Below, piece after piece: positions 1 through 7,419 of a stretch of DNA of 12,790 bases; the first letter of the stretch is position 1, and every line of letters begins with the position of its first letter. Source of the stretch: Firmicutes bacterium UBA5449 (GTDB taxonomy: Bacteria > Bacillota > SHA-98 > UBA4971); NCBI GenBank assembly GCA_002424305.1, contig DIQZ01000038.1, forward strand, positions 71,777 to 84,566. Reading direction: 5' to 3'. The notes under the pieces were generated by a model. That model did no database searches and was not told the origin of the DNA. It saw nothing but the letters and a program-made list of their open reading frames with translations. The position numbers and the translations under genes were made by a program.

Positions 1-1011
1 GCGTTTAGGGGCATCATTTTCGTTGACGAAATTAACAGGTTAGCAGATACCTCTCCTGAACTTACAGATGTCCTTCTTGATGTCATGGGGACAAAACCGG
101 GACGGATTCAGATAGAGGAGACAGGCCTGCCTACTTTCACCATGCCGGTCATGTCATGTGTGTGGGCTGCCAGTAATCCTGATGAAGAACCGGGGGCGCT
201 CGAAGACATTAGGAGACAATTATCCGATAGATTTGATTTTGTGATAAACATGGGACGACCGCAAAACCACGATACGGTAAAGAGAATCCTTTCGGGAAGT
301 GAAACATCGGGTGAATCCAAATGGCTTCAACAAGGGAGCTCTGTCCCTCAAAAAGCAGGCCTTCTGCAAAAGATAGTACTGCCGGATGAGTTGGCGTCTC
401 TCCTGGCTGAGTTGTATATAAGTTTCGGTGTGGAAAGTCTGAGAGCCGTGGAAGCGATTTCTCTCGGAGCACGGGCACGGGCGGCTCTGAACTCCAGAAC
501 TACAGTGTTACTTGATGATATTAGAGGTGTATTGGCTTTTACCCTTCGTCATCGGGTTGACGGCGCAACACTTATCAATATTAGTAAATTTCTTGACGAA
601 TATGAATCCAGGTGTGGCAGACACAGGTATTCTGACAAAACACCGCAAGATTCAAGGGGCAACTCAGGTGAGGGGCAATCCTGCCCTCAGAGTTTGAAAG
701 AGACAGCGAAAAACGAAGATAGTCCGCTGAAGCAAGATTCCCTTTGGGATAGACTGATGAGGGGCATGGGACTTATTCGCCCCGCTGGATCGAGAGCTCC
801 GGGTAGTCTACATCAAAGAGGACTTGCATCAGGTAGCGGCATGCCGGGAAGACAGAAAGGTTGTGGAGGACGTTATTCAGCAGGAGGAGGGACAAGTATC
901 GCTGATCCCAAAGATATTGATGTGTGCGCCCCACCCGGCAAAGCCAAGTCTCTTTTCCAACTTGCAGGCGGCGATATCTTATTTACCGAGGAGGATCTCA
1001 GGATAAGATGA
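1..1011 (+). CDS. Magnesium-chelatase I / MoxR-like AAA+ ATPase, 5'-truncated
   Basis: The frame is open from base 1, so the N-terminus with Walker A lies outside the window; 336 residues are visible. Seen in fragment numbering: Walker B ends in Asp9-Glu10 (GIIFVDEINRL, 4-14), sensor 1 is the Asn of ASNP (59), the arginine finger sits in SDRF (Arg77), and a sensor-2-like Arg148 (SLRAVE) lies in the helical lid, followed by an ARARAAL helix. Spacing and motif wording resemble ChlI/BchI more than classical MoxR. After about residue 200 there is a hydrophilic linker, a Gly/Arg-rich stretch with GGRY (289-292), and an end in TEEDLR. In ChlD-type proteins this kind of linker precedes the VWA domain. 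The downstream VWA gene starts inside this stop codon (ATGA), so the two products probably work together. Family knowledge: such pairs use ATP to remodel a target or insert a metal; the target is unknown. No chelatase large subunit (ChlH/CobN) is visible. Confidence 0.82.
   Translation, partial: AFRGIIFVDEINRLADTSPELTDVLLDVMGTKPGRIQIEETGLPTFTMPVMSCVWAASNPDEEPGALEDIRRQLSDRFDFVINMGRPQNHDTVKRILSGSETSGESKWLQQGSSVPQKAGLLQKIVLPDELASLLAELYISFGVESLRAVEAISLGARARAALNSRTTVLLDDIRGVLAFTLRHRVDGATLINISKFLDEYESRCGRHRYSDKTPQDSRGNSGEGQSCPQSLKETAKNEDSPLKQDSLWDRLMRGMGLIRPAGSRAPGSLHQRGLASGSGMPGRQKGCGGRYSAGGGTSIADPKDIDVCAPPGKAKSLFQLAGGDILFTEEDLRIR
988..995 (+). promoter_or_regulatory. Shine-Dalgarno site for the VWA gene, inside the ATPase gene
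   Basis: GAGGAGGA lies 12 bases before the ATG at 1008, a rather long spacing; a weaker AGG at 1000-1002 is nearer. It supports the start at 1008, which overlaps the ATPase stop as ATGA, and suggests translational coupling. Confidence 0.55.
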
Positions 1012-2780
1012 ATGATTTTCGCCACTTGGCTTTCTTGCGGTACGACAGTCACCGCCTGGTGAAGTTGATGCTGACTGAGTTTCGGATGGGACGGGGTCTC
1101 AGGATTGGTGAGACTACTGTGATTAGCCGTAGAGTACATGTGATTTATCCAAACAACCCCGGCGAGATAAAGATTGTCATAAACCAGGATGCAGGCGCTG
1201 CTTTTTACTCGAGGCTGAAGAGAAACGAGATACTTCACATAGACGTCTTCCATGAAATCCGTGAAATCGATCATAGAAGAATTGCGGAGGCAGTCAGACA
1301 GTCTGTGCATGAGTATTTTCGCAATCCTATGCTTCATCATGCCAGAGGACTTCTGTTCCCTACAGCAGGCGAACTCATAGATCTCATTGACATGCAGACA
1401 GGGAGCGGCGGTGGCAGACTCAGCGGGTCGCTGAATTACGGCAGGAAGTACTCTCTAAGAAAAGCCCACTTCAACCATGTGCATTTAGCTGCAATGTTGC
1501 CTGATAATTGCCTGGCAGTGGTGTTCTATATTGTAAGTGCTATAGAGGCGGAGCTTGCGTACCAGGGGATTGAAATCCGCAAAGTAGAACACGTCTCTCA
1601 CATAGAAGGAACAGGAAAGGCTGACCTTTCTCCGTATTCCAGCATCTTCGACTCATACCTGAATGAGTCCGGACGAAGGCCAACCGGTGAAAACTGGGGT
1701 TCTCTAAGTCAAGAGTCCCGGGTAGATGCTGTTGCATCAATGGCAGAGGAATTCGGCGGGCGCGTTAACATGGCAAAACTCCTTGAAAGTCTCACATTAT
1801 CAGGTAGCATTCCTCCGGATATTCGCACTGATGTCGGAGATCTTGATGAGGTAGTGGAAAGACTTACTTCTTTTCAACTAATAGCCCGTGAAATGGGCAA
1901 GTTTACGCTAACTCCTAAAGGCACTGAAGTAAAAAGTATCTTGACTACATGTGCATCTGAAATAGAAGCCGCAATAAGACGCCTTATTAGGAAAATGCCA
2001 ATAGTAAGGAAGTTTCCTCGCTACGAGGAAGGTCATTTTCGTAGGAGATCTCGGGGTGAAGCACCTAGGATCGCAAAAAATGTGAAAGCGCTCAATGAGA
2101 GAGAATGGTGTGACGCTATCGCAATTCCTGAGACTATTATTACTTCGGCAGCAAGACATCAGGTGGAAGGGGCTGCCTCACCCAGATTTCTTCGTGACGA
2201 TATCCGGGTGTATCGACGTCGTCCAACACATCCGCCGGAAATCTGTCTCTTGATAGACGCAAGCGCAAGCATGGTGGGAAGGCGAATTCGAGCTGCTAAG
2301 TATCTGATACACCACTTAACTATCGCATGTCGGGTGAAAATCAGTGTGCTGACATTTCAAGAGCGTGATGTCAAGATACACATTGCATCTACCAGGAGCA
2401 AGAAGGTTATTGAAGAAGGAATACGCAGAATCCAGCCTGCAGGCCTTACTCCGCTTGCTGCAGGTATTTCCGATGCCCTGGATTTCATCAAAGCAAAAAA
2501 GTTGAAAGATGTCCTTCTCATTCTCATAACTGACGGTATTCCCACAATGAACCGCTGGACTGCCGACCCTGCAAGGGACGCTCTCACCGCTGCAAAACGC
2601 ATAGCAGACAGTAAGACTGCTTTTATGTGTGTAGGCCTTCAACCAAATCGCGATTTCCTCTCACGCCTTGTTGATGTAGCTCATGGTAAACTCTATATAG
2701 TGGACGAATTTGAGAGGGATATTTTAGTCAACCTGGTAAGAGCAGGAAGGCGAGAAAGCGCGAAAGGCAGTAAGCGCTAG
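1008..2780 (+). CDS. VWA-domain protein, ChlD-like partner of the AAA+ ATPase
   Basis: The protein has 590 residues from the ATG at 1008. An in-frame ATG at 924 would overlap the ATPase by 88 bases and give an unlikely Arg-rich leader, so 1008 is preferred. Residues from about 410 onward form a VWA domain with a complete metal-ion-dependent adhesion site: DASAS (417-421), the Thr of TPLAAG (481) and the Asp of ITDG (509). Just before it, LRDDIRVYRRR resembles the segment that precedes VWA in ChlD-like proteins. Residues about 270-310 look like a winged helix, ending in the wing-like KFTLTPKG. I do not recognise the first 270 residues; they have no obvious membrane segment. By family knowledge, VWA proteins of this class bind their AAA+ partner through the metal site and present a substrate. 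The 4-base overlap with the ATPase gene supports a two-component complex. The substrate cannot be inferred, and a cytoplasmic location is likely. Confidence 0.85.
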   Translation: MNDFRHLAFLRYDSHRLVKLMLTEFRMGRGLRIGETTVISRRVHVIYPNNPGEIKIVINQDAGAAFYSRLKRNEILHIDVFHEIREIDHRRIAEAVRQSVHEYFRNPMLHHARGLLFPTAGELIDLIDMQTGSGGGRLSGSLNYGRKYSLRKAHFNHVHLAAMLPDNCLAVVFYIVSAIEAELAYQGIEIRKVEHVSHIEGTGKADLSPYSSIFDSYLNESGRRPTGENWGSLSQESRVDAVASMAEEFGGRVNMAKLLESLTLSGSIPPDIRTDVGDLDEVVERLTSFQLIAREMGKFTLTPKGTEVKSILTTCASEIEAAIRRLIRKMPIVRKFPRYEEGHFRRRSRGEAPRIAKNVKALNEREWCDAIAIPETIITSAARHQVEGAASPRFLRDDIRVYRRRPTHPPEICLLIDASASMVGRRIRAAKYLIHHLTIACRVKISVLTFQERDVKIHIASTRSKKVIEEGIRRIQPAGLTPLAAGISDALDFIKAKKLKDVLLILITDGIPTMNRWTADPARDALTAAKRIADSKTAFMCVGLQPNRDFLSRLVDVAHGKLYIVDEFERDILVNLVRAGRRESAKGSKR

Positions 2781-2794
2781 AGGCAGGATTTCAC

Positions 2795-2838
2795 AGGCAA
2801 CTTGACGAATATCCCCAAAACACCTATTCGGATTGCCT
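2795..2838 (+). repeat. Two-tier inverted repeat between VWA gene and lapA-like gene
   Basis: An outer pair AGGCAA (2795-2800) / TTGCCT (2833-2838) encloses an inner pair CGAATA (2806-2811) / TATTCG (2825-2830) around a 13-base loop. Both arms are perfect. A weak promoter match lies in it: TTGACG (2802-2807), 17 bases, TATTCG. The stems are short and AT-rich and are not followed by a run of T, so this is a poor terminator. It could be an operator, a weak attenuator or chance. Confidence 0.4.
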
Positions 2839-2852
2839 TATGCTTTTGGAGT

Positions 2853-2858
2853 AAGGAG
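2853..2858 (+). promoter_or_regulatory. Shine-Dalgarno site that fixes the TTG start of the lapA-like gene
   Basis: AAGGAG lies 10 bases before the TTG at 2869. A stop codon in the same frame (2860-2862) rules out any earlier start. The nearby ATG at 2859 is in another frame and touches this site. Confidence 0.6.
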
Positions 2859-2868
2859 ATGATATCCG

Positions 2869-3312
2869 TTGCTTGCCATTGCCATAGTAGCGTTGGCGTT
2901 TGCTGTTCTTGTGGCAATGTTTGCCATTCAAAACTCTGCTCTGGTATCTATTTCATTCTTTCAGTGGCAGCTCAAAGATGTTTCTTTAGCGATAGTCATT
3001 TTAGGCTCAGCTGCAGCAGGCGCTCTGGCTGTCGGCCTGTTTAGTATCGTTAGGGAAATAGGTCTTAGGCTCTCACTTAGGTCATGTCATTCAAAATTGG
3101 ATGTTATTGCAAAAGAATTGGACGAGACACAAGAAACCAGTCTGGAATTAGAGCAAGAGCTGGGGAAACTTAAAGGAGAAATCGATCTGAAGACTCAGGA
3201 GCTTCAAACCGGTAAGCGCCTCATAGAAGCGCTGGAAGTTGAACTGGAAGCTACAAGGGGCATGGAGATCCTTCCTGAGCCTATAGATGGGAAAGACGAA
3301 CCGATTAAATAA
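2869..3312 (+). CDS. LapA-like (DUF1049) small membrane protein with coiled-coil tail
   Basis: This 147-residue protein starts at TTG 2869, the first possible start after an in-frame stop at 2860. Residues about 2-20 and 40-62 are hydrophobic and form two likely membrane helices. Between them is the signature of the LapA/DUF1049 domain: AIQNSALVSISFFQWQ, that is, an Asn-Ser followed by short beta-like residues and an aromatic patch. After the second helix the protein is charged and heptad-like from about 78 to 132 (many Glu, Lys and Leu), so a cytoplasmic coiled coil is likely. In Gram-negative bacteria LapA proteins help organise lipopolysaccharide assembly proteins. In Firmicutes a LapA-like protein is often encoded next to recJ and its role there is not established. 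It is 88 bases behind the VWA gene and 37 before recJ, probably one operon with recJ. Confidence 0.8.
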   Translation: MLAIAIVALAFAVLVAMFAIQNSALVSISFFQWQLKDVSLAIVILGSAAAGALAVGLFSIVREIGLRLSLRSCHSKLDVIAKELDETQETSLELEQELGKLKGEIDLKTQELQTGKRLIEALEVELEATRGMEILPEPIDGKDEPIK

Positions 3313-3349
3313 AAAAGATGTAGCATGTACGCGGATAGGATGAAGTAGT

Positions 3350-5104
3350 TTGGAGAGTGAGAGATTGACCCATTGTATATGGAAACTATCTGAAACGTCT
3401 GAGGAGGTCCGCTCAAAGAGTAGAGTTATTAGTGATACTCTTGGTATTCCTTTGCTTGTTGCAGACTTAATGGTTCAAAGGGGAGTTCGGAATACCGATG
3501 ATGCAGAGGCGTTCCTGCGTGCGGATCTTAGCGGTCTTGAGGATCCGTTTCTCCTTCCTGACATGGAGAAGGCCGTGTCCAGACTGATTCAAGCAATAGA
3601 AGACGGCGAGAAAATCCGGGTGTACGGTGATTATGATGTAGACGGCATTACGTCCATATGTGTTGTCATGGACGTTCTCAATAGTCTTGGAGCAGAAGTC
3701 GACTACTACATCCCGGATCGTGTTGACGAGGGATATGGGGTGAATCCCGAGGCAGTCGCCGGTATAGCTGAAGACGGCGTATCTTTGCTGATTACAGTGG
3801 ACTGTGGTGTTACCGCATCCTCTGAGGTTGAGCTTGCACACAGTCTTGGGATGGACGTAATTATTACCGACCATCATGAACCCCACGGAGAACTCCCCGG
3901 CGCTGTTGCAGTTATTAACCCAAAGTGCGACAGCGGACAATATCCGTTTCGAGATCTTGCAGGAGTAGGTGTCGCTTATAAGTTAGTCCAAGCCCTCCTT
4001 ATGGCAATCAAAGGCACACCGGACGCAGTGAACCCACCGGGTCGGCTTCTCGACCTTGTTGCGCTTGGTACCATTGCGGACGTATGTCCCCTTACCGGGG
4101 AGAACAGGATATACGCGAAACAAGGCCTGGCGCAGATGAATCGAACTGAGAATTTGGGACTGAAGGCCCTGATTGACGTATGTGGTCTCACCGGCCGCAA
4201 AATCAGTGCCGGAACAGTAGGATTTGTAGTTGCACCACGTCTCAATGCCGCAGGCAGGATTGGCGATGTATCACTCTGCATTGAACTCTTAACTACCGCG
4301 TCACCTAAGAGGGCTATGGAAATTGCACAATTCCTGAACCAAGTCAACGTACAGAGGCAGACTCTGGAACAGCAAATATTTGACGAAGCCTCCTCCATGG
4401 TTGAGACCTATGACGGTGAAGCTGTCGATAGCGTTCTTGTTTTGGCAAACGAAGGATGGCACCCGGGGGTTATCGGGATTGTAGCATCCAGGCTCGTGGA
4501 GCAATTCAATCGTCCTACGATTGTGATATCGCTTGACGGTGATGAAGGTAGAGGCTCCGGGAGAAGTATCCCTGAATTCGATTTATATAAGGGACTCACT
4601 GAATGCCGTGGAACGCTTCTACGGTTTGGCGGACATAAGCACGCTGCCGGGATTGCAATATCCCGAGATATGATTGATGTGTTCCGTCACGAGATAAATG
4701 AAGCAGGACGAAGTGCTCTTCGAGAAGATGATTTTGTGCCAAAGATCCTGTGCCACCAAGAGGTGACTTTGGATGCGATTGATCTGGAAGTCGCGAAGGG
4801 TATAGCTATGTTGGCGCCATTTGGTGTGGCAAACCCTACCCCATTGTTGCTGTCAACTGAAGTCGGGCTTTTGGAATACCGGGGTGTCGGAGCATCAGGC
4901 AGGCATTTGAAACTTAAACTTTTTCAAAACGGTGTCGTACATGACGGTATAGGATTTGGTCTTGGCCACCTGGCGTCTGAACTGTATTCTCGACGCATCA
5001 GAGAGATTGATTTAGTGTATTCAATTGAAGTCAATGAATGGAATGGAACAATTCAACCACAACTTAATGTAAAAGGTATGAGAGCCACTGAAAGTCGGGC
5101 CTAG
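3350..5104 (+). CDS. recJ: Single-stranded-DNA-specific exonuclease RecJ
   Basis: RecJ degrades single-stranded DNA 5' to 3' in recombinational repair, base excision repair and mismatch repair. The 584-residue protein carries the DHH-family motifs in order: DYDVDG (94-99), the VDCG motif (Asp151), DHH (174-176) and an Asp in GTIAD (244), which together bind the catalytic metals. The DHHA1 domain follows, with GWHPGVIGIVASRL (369-382), the RGSGRS segment (401-406) and GGHKHAAG (427-434). The C-terminal part (about 460-580) fits the OB-fold DNA-binding domain. All key residues are present and the length is that of the short bacterial RecJ. The start is TTG 3350 with AGGATGAAG ending 4 bases before it; a second TTG at 3365 behind GGAG is possible. 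In many Firmicutes apt follows recJ; here rel follows directly. Confidence 0.96.
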   Translation: MESERLTHCIWKLSETSEEVRSKSRVISDTLGIPLLVADLMVQRGVRNTDDAEAFLRADLSGLEDPFLLPDMEKAVSRLIQAIEDGEKIRVYGDYDVDGITSICVVMDVLNSLGAEVDYYIPDRVDEGYGVNPEAVAGIAEDGVSLLITVDCGVTASSEVELAHSLGMDVIITDHHEPHGELPGAVAVINPKCDSGQYPFRDLAGVGVAYKLVQALLMAIKGTPDAVNPPGRLLDLVALGTIADVCPLTGENRIYAKQGLAQMNRTENLGLKALIDVCGLTGRKISAGTVGFVVAPRLNAAGRIGDVSLCIELLTTASPKRAMEIAQFLNQVNVQRQTLEQQIFDEASSMVETYDGEAVDSVLVLANEGWHPGVIGIVASRLVEQFNRPTIVISLDGDEGRGSGRSIPEFDLYKGLTECRGTLLRFGGHKHAAGIAISRDMIDVFRHEINEAGRSALREDDFVPKILCHQEVTLDAIDLEVAKGIAMLAPFGVANPTPLLLSTEVGLLEYRGVGASGRHLKLKLFQNGVVHDGIGFGLGHLASELYSRRIREIDLVYSIEVNEWNGTIQPQLNVKGMRATESRA

Positions 5105-5116
5105 TTGATGTATAAT
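5088..5116 (+). promoter_or_regulatory. Likely sigma-A promoter for rel-dtd
   Basis: A perfect -10 box TATAAT (5111-5116) lies just after the recJ stop, 17 bases behind CTGAAA (5088-5093), a 4 of 6 match to the -35 box that lies inside recJ. Transcription would start near 5123 and give a leader of about 75 bases. A dyad symmetry covers the -10 box (see the separate entry). Confidence 0.5.
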
Positions 5117-5123
5117 TAATCAA
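5105..5123 (+). repeat. Dyad symmetry over the rel -10 box
   Basis: TTGAT (5105-5109) and ATCAA (5119-5123) are a perfect inverted pair. Two further pairs near the centre give 7 of 9 matching positions in a 19-base element centred on the -10 box. A repressor bound here would block the promoter. AT-rich symmetry can arise by chance. Confidence 0.35.
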
Positions 5124-5197
5124 AGGCATACAAGCCGGAAGATGACAGACAGAGTCTTGCAGCCTAATTAAGCCGGGTCAGGGTATAGGTGGTATCT

Positions 5198-7384
5198 ATG
5201 GGAGTAACCATCGAGGATATACTTGATAAGATAAAGCAATATGCTCCTAATGCCCCTTTTGACACTGTGACGCAAGCTTATGACTTTGCTTCACGTGCAC
5301 ATCAAGGACAGCGACGTGACTCAGGGGATTGGTACATTTTTCACCCCCTTGAGGTTGCGCTCATCCTTGCTGAACTTGAAATGGATGTCACCACAATTTC
5401 TGCGGGGTTGCTTCATGATGTCATTGAAGACACTGATGTGACTCTGGCTGAGATTAAGACGATGTTTGGCGATGAAATCGGTCTTTTGGTCGACGGGGTC
5501 ACAAAGCTCGGCAGAGTACCGTTAATGTCAAGAGAAGAGCAGCAGGCAGAGAACCTCAGAAAGATGTTCCTGGCAATGGCTCAGGATATTCGGGTAGTTC
5601 TCATTAAGCTGGCTGACAGACTTCATAACATGCGAACCTTGGGCCATCTCCCTTGGGACAGACAATCAAGAATAGCCAAGGAAACGTTGGAGATCTACGC
5701 ACCACTGGCTCACAGACTTGGTATGTGGAGGATAAAGTGGGAGCTTGAGGATCTTGCTTTGAGGTATCTGGAGCCGGGTGAGTATTATAAGCTTGTTGAG
5801 AAAGTTGCACGGAAACGGAAAGAACGGGAAAGCCTTATTGATGAGGCGAAAGAGATCCTTCGACAGAACCTTACTGACGGGGATATTCCTTGTGAATTGC
5901 AGGGGCGGGCTAAGCACTTCTACAGCATATTCGAAAAGATGCGAGTAAGGGAAAAGACCTTTGATGAAATCTATGATCTCATCGCAGTACGAATCATTGT
6001 CAATAACGTAAAAGATTGCTACGCAGCTCTTGGTGCTGTTCACTCTCTCTGGAAACCGATACCCGGTCGGTTTAAAGACTATATAGCGATGCCTAAATCA
6101 AACATGTACCAATCTCTTCACACTACCGTGATAGGCCCGAAAGGCGAGCCTCTTGAAATCCAGATTCGCACCTGGGAGATGCATCGAACCGCTGAATACG
6201 GTATTGCAGCGCACTGGAGATACAAGGAAGGTACCCAAGCCACCAATGAGTTTGAAGAGAAGCTTTCATGGCTAAGGCAACTGCTGGAATGGCAAAGGGA
6301 TATGAAGGATGTTCATGACTTCATGGAGACATTGAAAATCGATCTCTTCAAAGATGAAGTCTTTGTGTTTACCCCTAAGGGTGATGTGAAAAGCCTTCCT
6401 GCAGGATCCACCCCGGTGGATTTTGCTTACAGTGTGCATACTGACATAGGTCATAGATGCACAGGCTCACGAATCAACGGGAAGATGACGCCCCTGGACT
6501 ATCAACTTACTAACGGCGACATAGTAGAGATAATTACGTCTAAAGGACTGGGTAGCCCTAGCTGGGACTGGCTTGCCTTTGTTAAGACGTCGAAGGCCAG
6601 AAGCAAGATACGTCAGTGGGTTAGGGAGGAGCGGCGTAGCGAGTCATTGCCACGGGGCCGGGACCTTCTTGAAAAAGAACTGAGACGACAGGGTTTAGAG
6701 GTCCACGAAAACCTAAAAGAAGACAAATTGCAAATTGCTGCCGAGCGCTTGGGGTTTCAAGACGCTGACGATGTCTTAGCTTCAGTCGGTGACAGCAAGA
6801 TCTCAGCAGGTCTCGTAGTCGGTCGACTTATGCCTGACAGACCTGAAAAGGGGAAAGAAGAGAAAGAACCGACACAGCTTACCCCGCGGAGGAGACCTTC
6901 AGAAAGTCAAGGAATTAGGGTAAAAGGTGTAGACAACATTCTGGCTAGGATGGCCCGGTGCTGCAATCCTGTTCCGGGAGATGAAGTTATCGGCTATGTT
7001 ACCAGGGGAAAAGGGGTCTCAGTGCATAGACGGGATTGCCCCAATATCGCTTGGCTGAAAACATCACCTGAACGTTGCATAGAAGTTGAATGGGAGTTCG
7101 GAGAAGAAAACTCATACCCTGTGGAGCTTGAAATTGAGGCGATAGACAGGGTCGCGCTTTTGACTAATATAATGAATGCTATCACAGGGCTCCGCGCGAA
7201 TATCAGGGCTGTAAATGCTCAAACCGGCAAAGACCACGTAGCTGTTGTTAACGTGGTTGTAGAGATTACCGGTACCGACCATTTGAATTCTGTTTTGGAA
7301 AGGATCAAACGCATAAAAGGGGTAACCGCAGTGCGCAGAATTCAACAGATGAGTGCACATGTGGGGAAGTCAGTTTCAGTTTAG
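5198..7384 (+). CDS. rel: Bifunctional (p)ppGpp synthetase/hydrolase Rel
   Basis: Rel makes (p)ppGpp from ATP and GTP/GDP when uncharged tRNA reaches the ribosome, and hydrolyses it otherwise. From ATG 5198 (AGGTGG five bases before it) it has 728 residues; GTG 5189 is an alternative. The HD hydrolase domain keeps His49, His73-Asp74, Glu77-Asp78, Asp140 and Asn144, so hydrolysis should work. The synthetase domain keeps Asp260 (IYDL), the GRFKDYIAMPK loop and Glu320 (EIQIRT). The loop before Asp260 is basic (RVREK), as in bifunctional Rel rather than RelA. The TGS domain spans about 385-447, followed by a helical part, a Lys/Glu/Pro-rich linker near 550-570, the CCNP zinc-finger-like motif (588-591) with DCPN downstream, and a C-terminal ACT domain. 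Both active sites appear complete. dtd follows after 35 bases. Confidence 0.96.
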   Translation: MGVTIEDILDKIKQYAPNAPFDTVTQAYDFASRAHQGQRRDSGDWYIFHPLEVALILAELEMDVTTISAGLLHDVIEDTDVTLAEIKTMFGDEIGLLVDGVTKLGRVPLMSREEQQAENLRKMFLAMAQDIRVVLIKLADRLHNMRTLGHLPWDRQSRIAKETLEIYAPLAHRLGMWRIKWELEDLALRYLEPGEYYKLVEKVARKRKERESLIDEAKEILRQNLTDGDIPCELQGRAKHFYSIFEKMRVREKTFDEIYDLIAVRIIVNNVKDCYAALGAVHSLWKPIPGRFKDYIAMPKSNMYQSLHTTVIGPKGEPLEIQIRTWEMHRTAEYGIAAHWRYKEGTQATNEFEEKLSWLRQLLEWQRDMKDVHDFMETLKIDLFKDEVFVFTPKGDVKSLPAGSTPVDFAYSVHTDIGHRCTGSRINGKMTPLDYQLTNGDIVEIITSKGLGSPSWDWLAFVKTSKARSKIRQWVREERRSESLPRGRDLLEKELRRQGLEVHENLKEDKLQIAAERLGFQDADDVLASVGDSKISAGLVVGRLMPDRPEKGKEEKEPTQLTPRRRPSESQGIRVKGVDNILARMARCCNPVPGDEVIGYVTRGKGVSVHRRDCPNIAWLKTSPERCIEVEWEFGEENSYPVELEIEAIDRVALLTNIMNAITGLRANIRAVNAQTGKDHVAVVNVVVEITGTDHLNSVLERIKRIKGVTAVRRIQQMSAHVGKSVSV

Positions 7385-7419
7385 TCCTATGGTTCTAACT
7401 GACAGAGTGTGAGGTTTTA

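Noticed and set aside
924..1007. Longer start of the VWA protein at ATG 924
   Set aside because: It would overlap the ATPase by 88 bases and adds an Arg-rich leader; ATG 1008 forms the usual ATGA overlap.
873..1340. Antisense reading frame of 155 residues
   Set aside because: It lies opposite the ATPase tail and VWA start, has no recognisable domain, and is a shadow of the plus-strand genes.
2669..2700. Promoter-like TTGATG-17-TATATA inside the VWA gene
   Set aside because: It is within coding sequence, the -10 match is only 4 of 6, and about 170 bases separate it from the next gene; chance is the simpler reading.
3467..4398. Long minus-strand frames opposite recJ
   Set aside because: recJ has every family motif on the plus strand; these frames have odd composition and no motif.
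5105..5123. FNR-type binding site (TTGAT/ATCAA)
   Set aside because: FNR sites have four bases between the half-sites; here there are nine.
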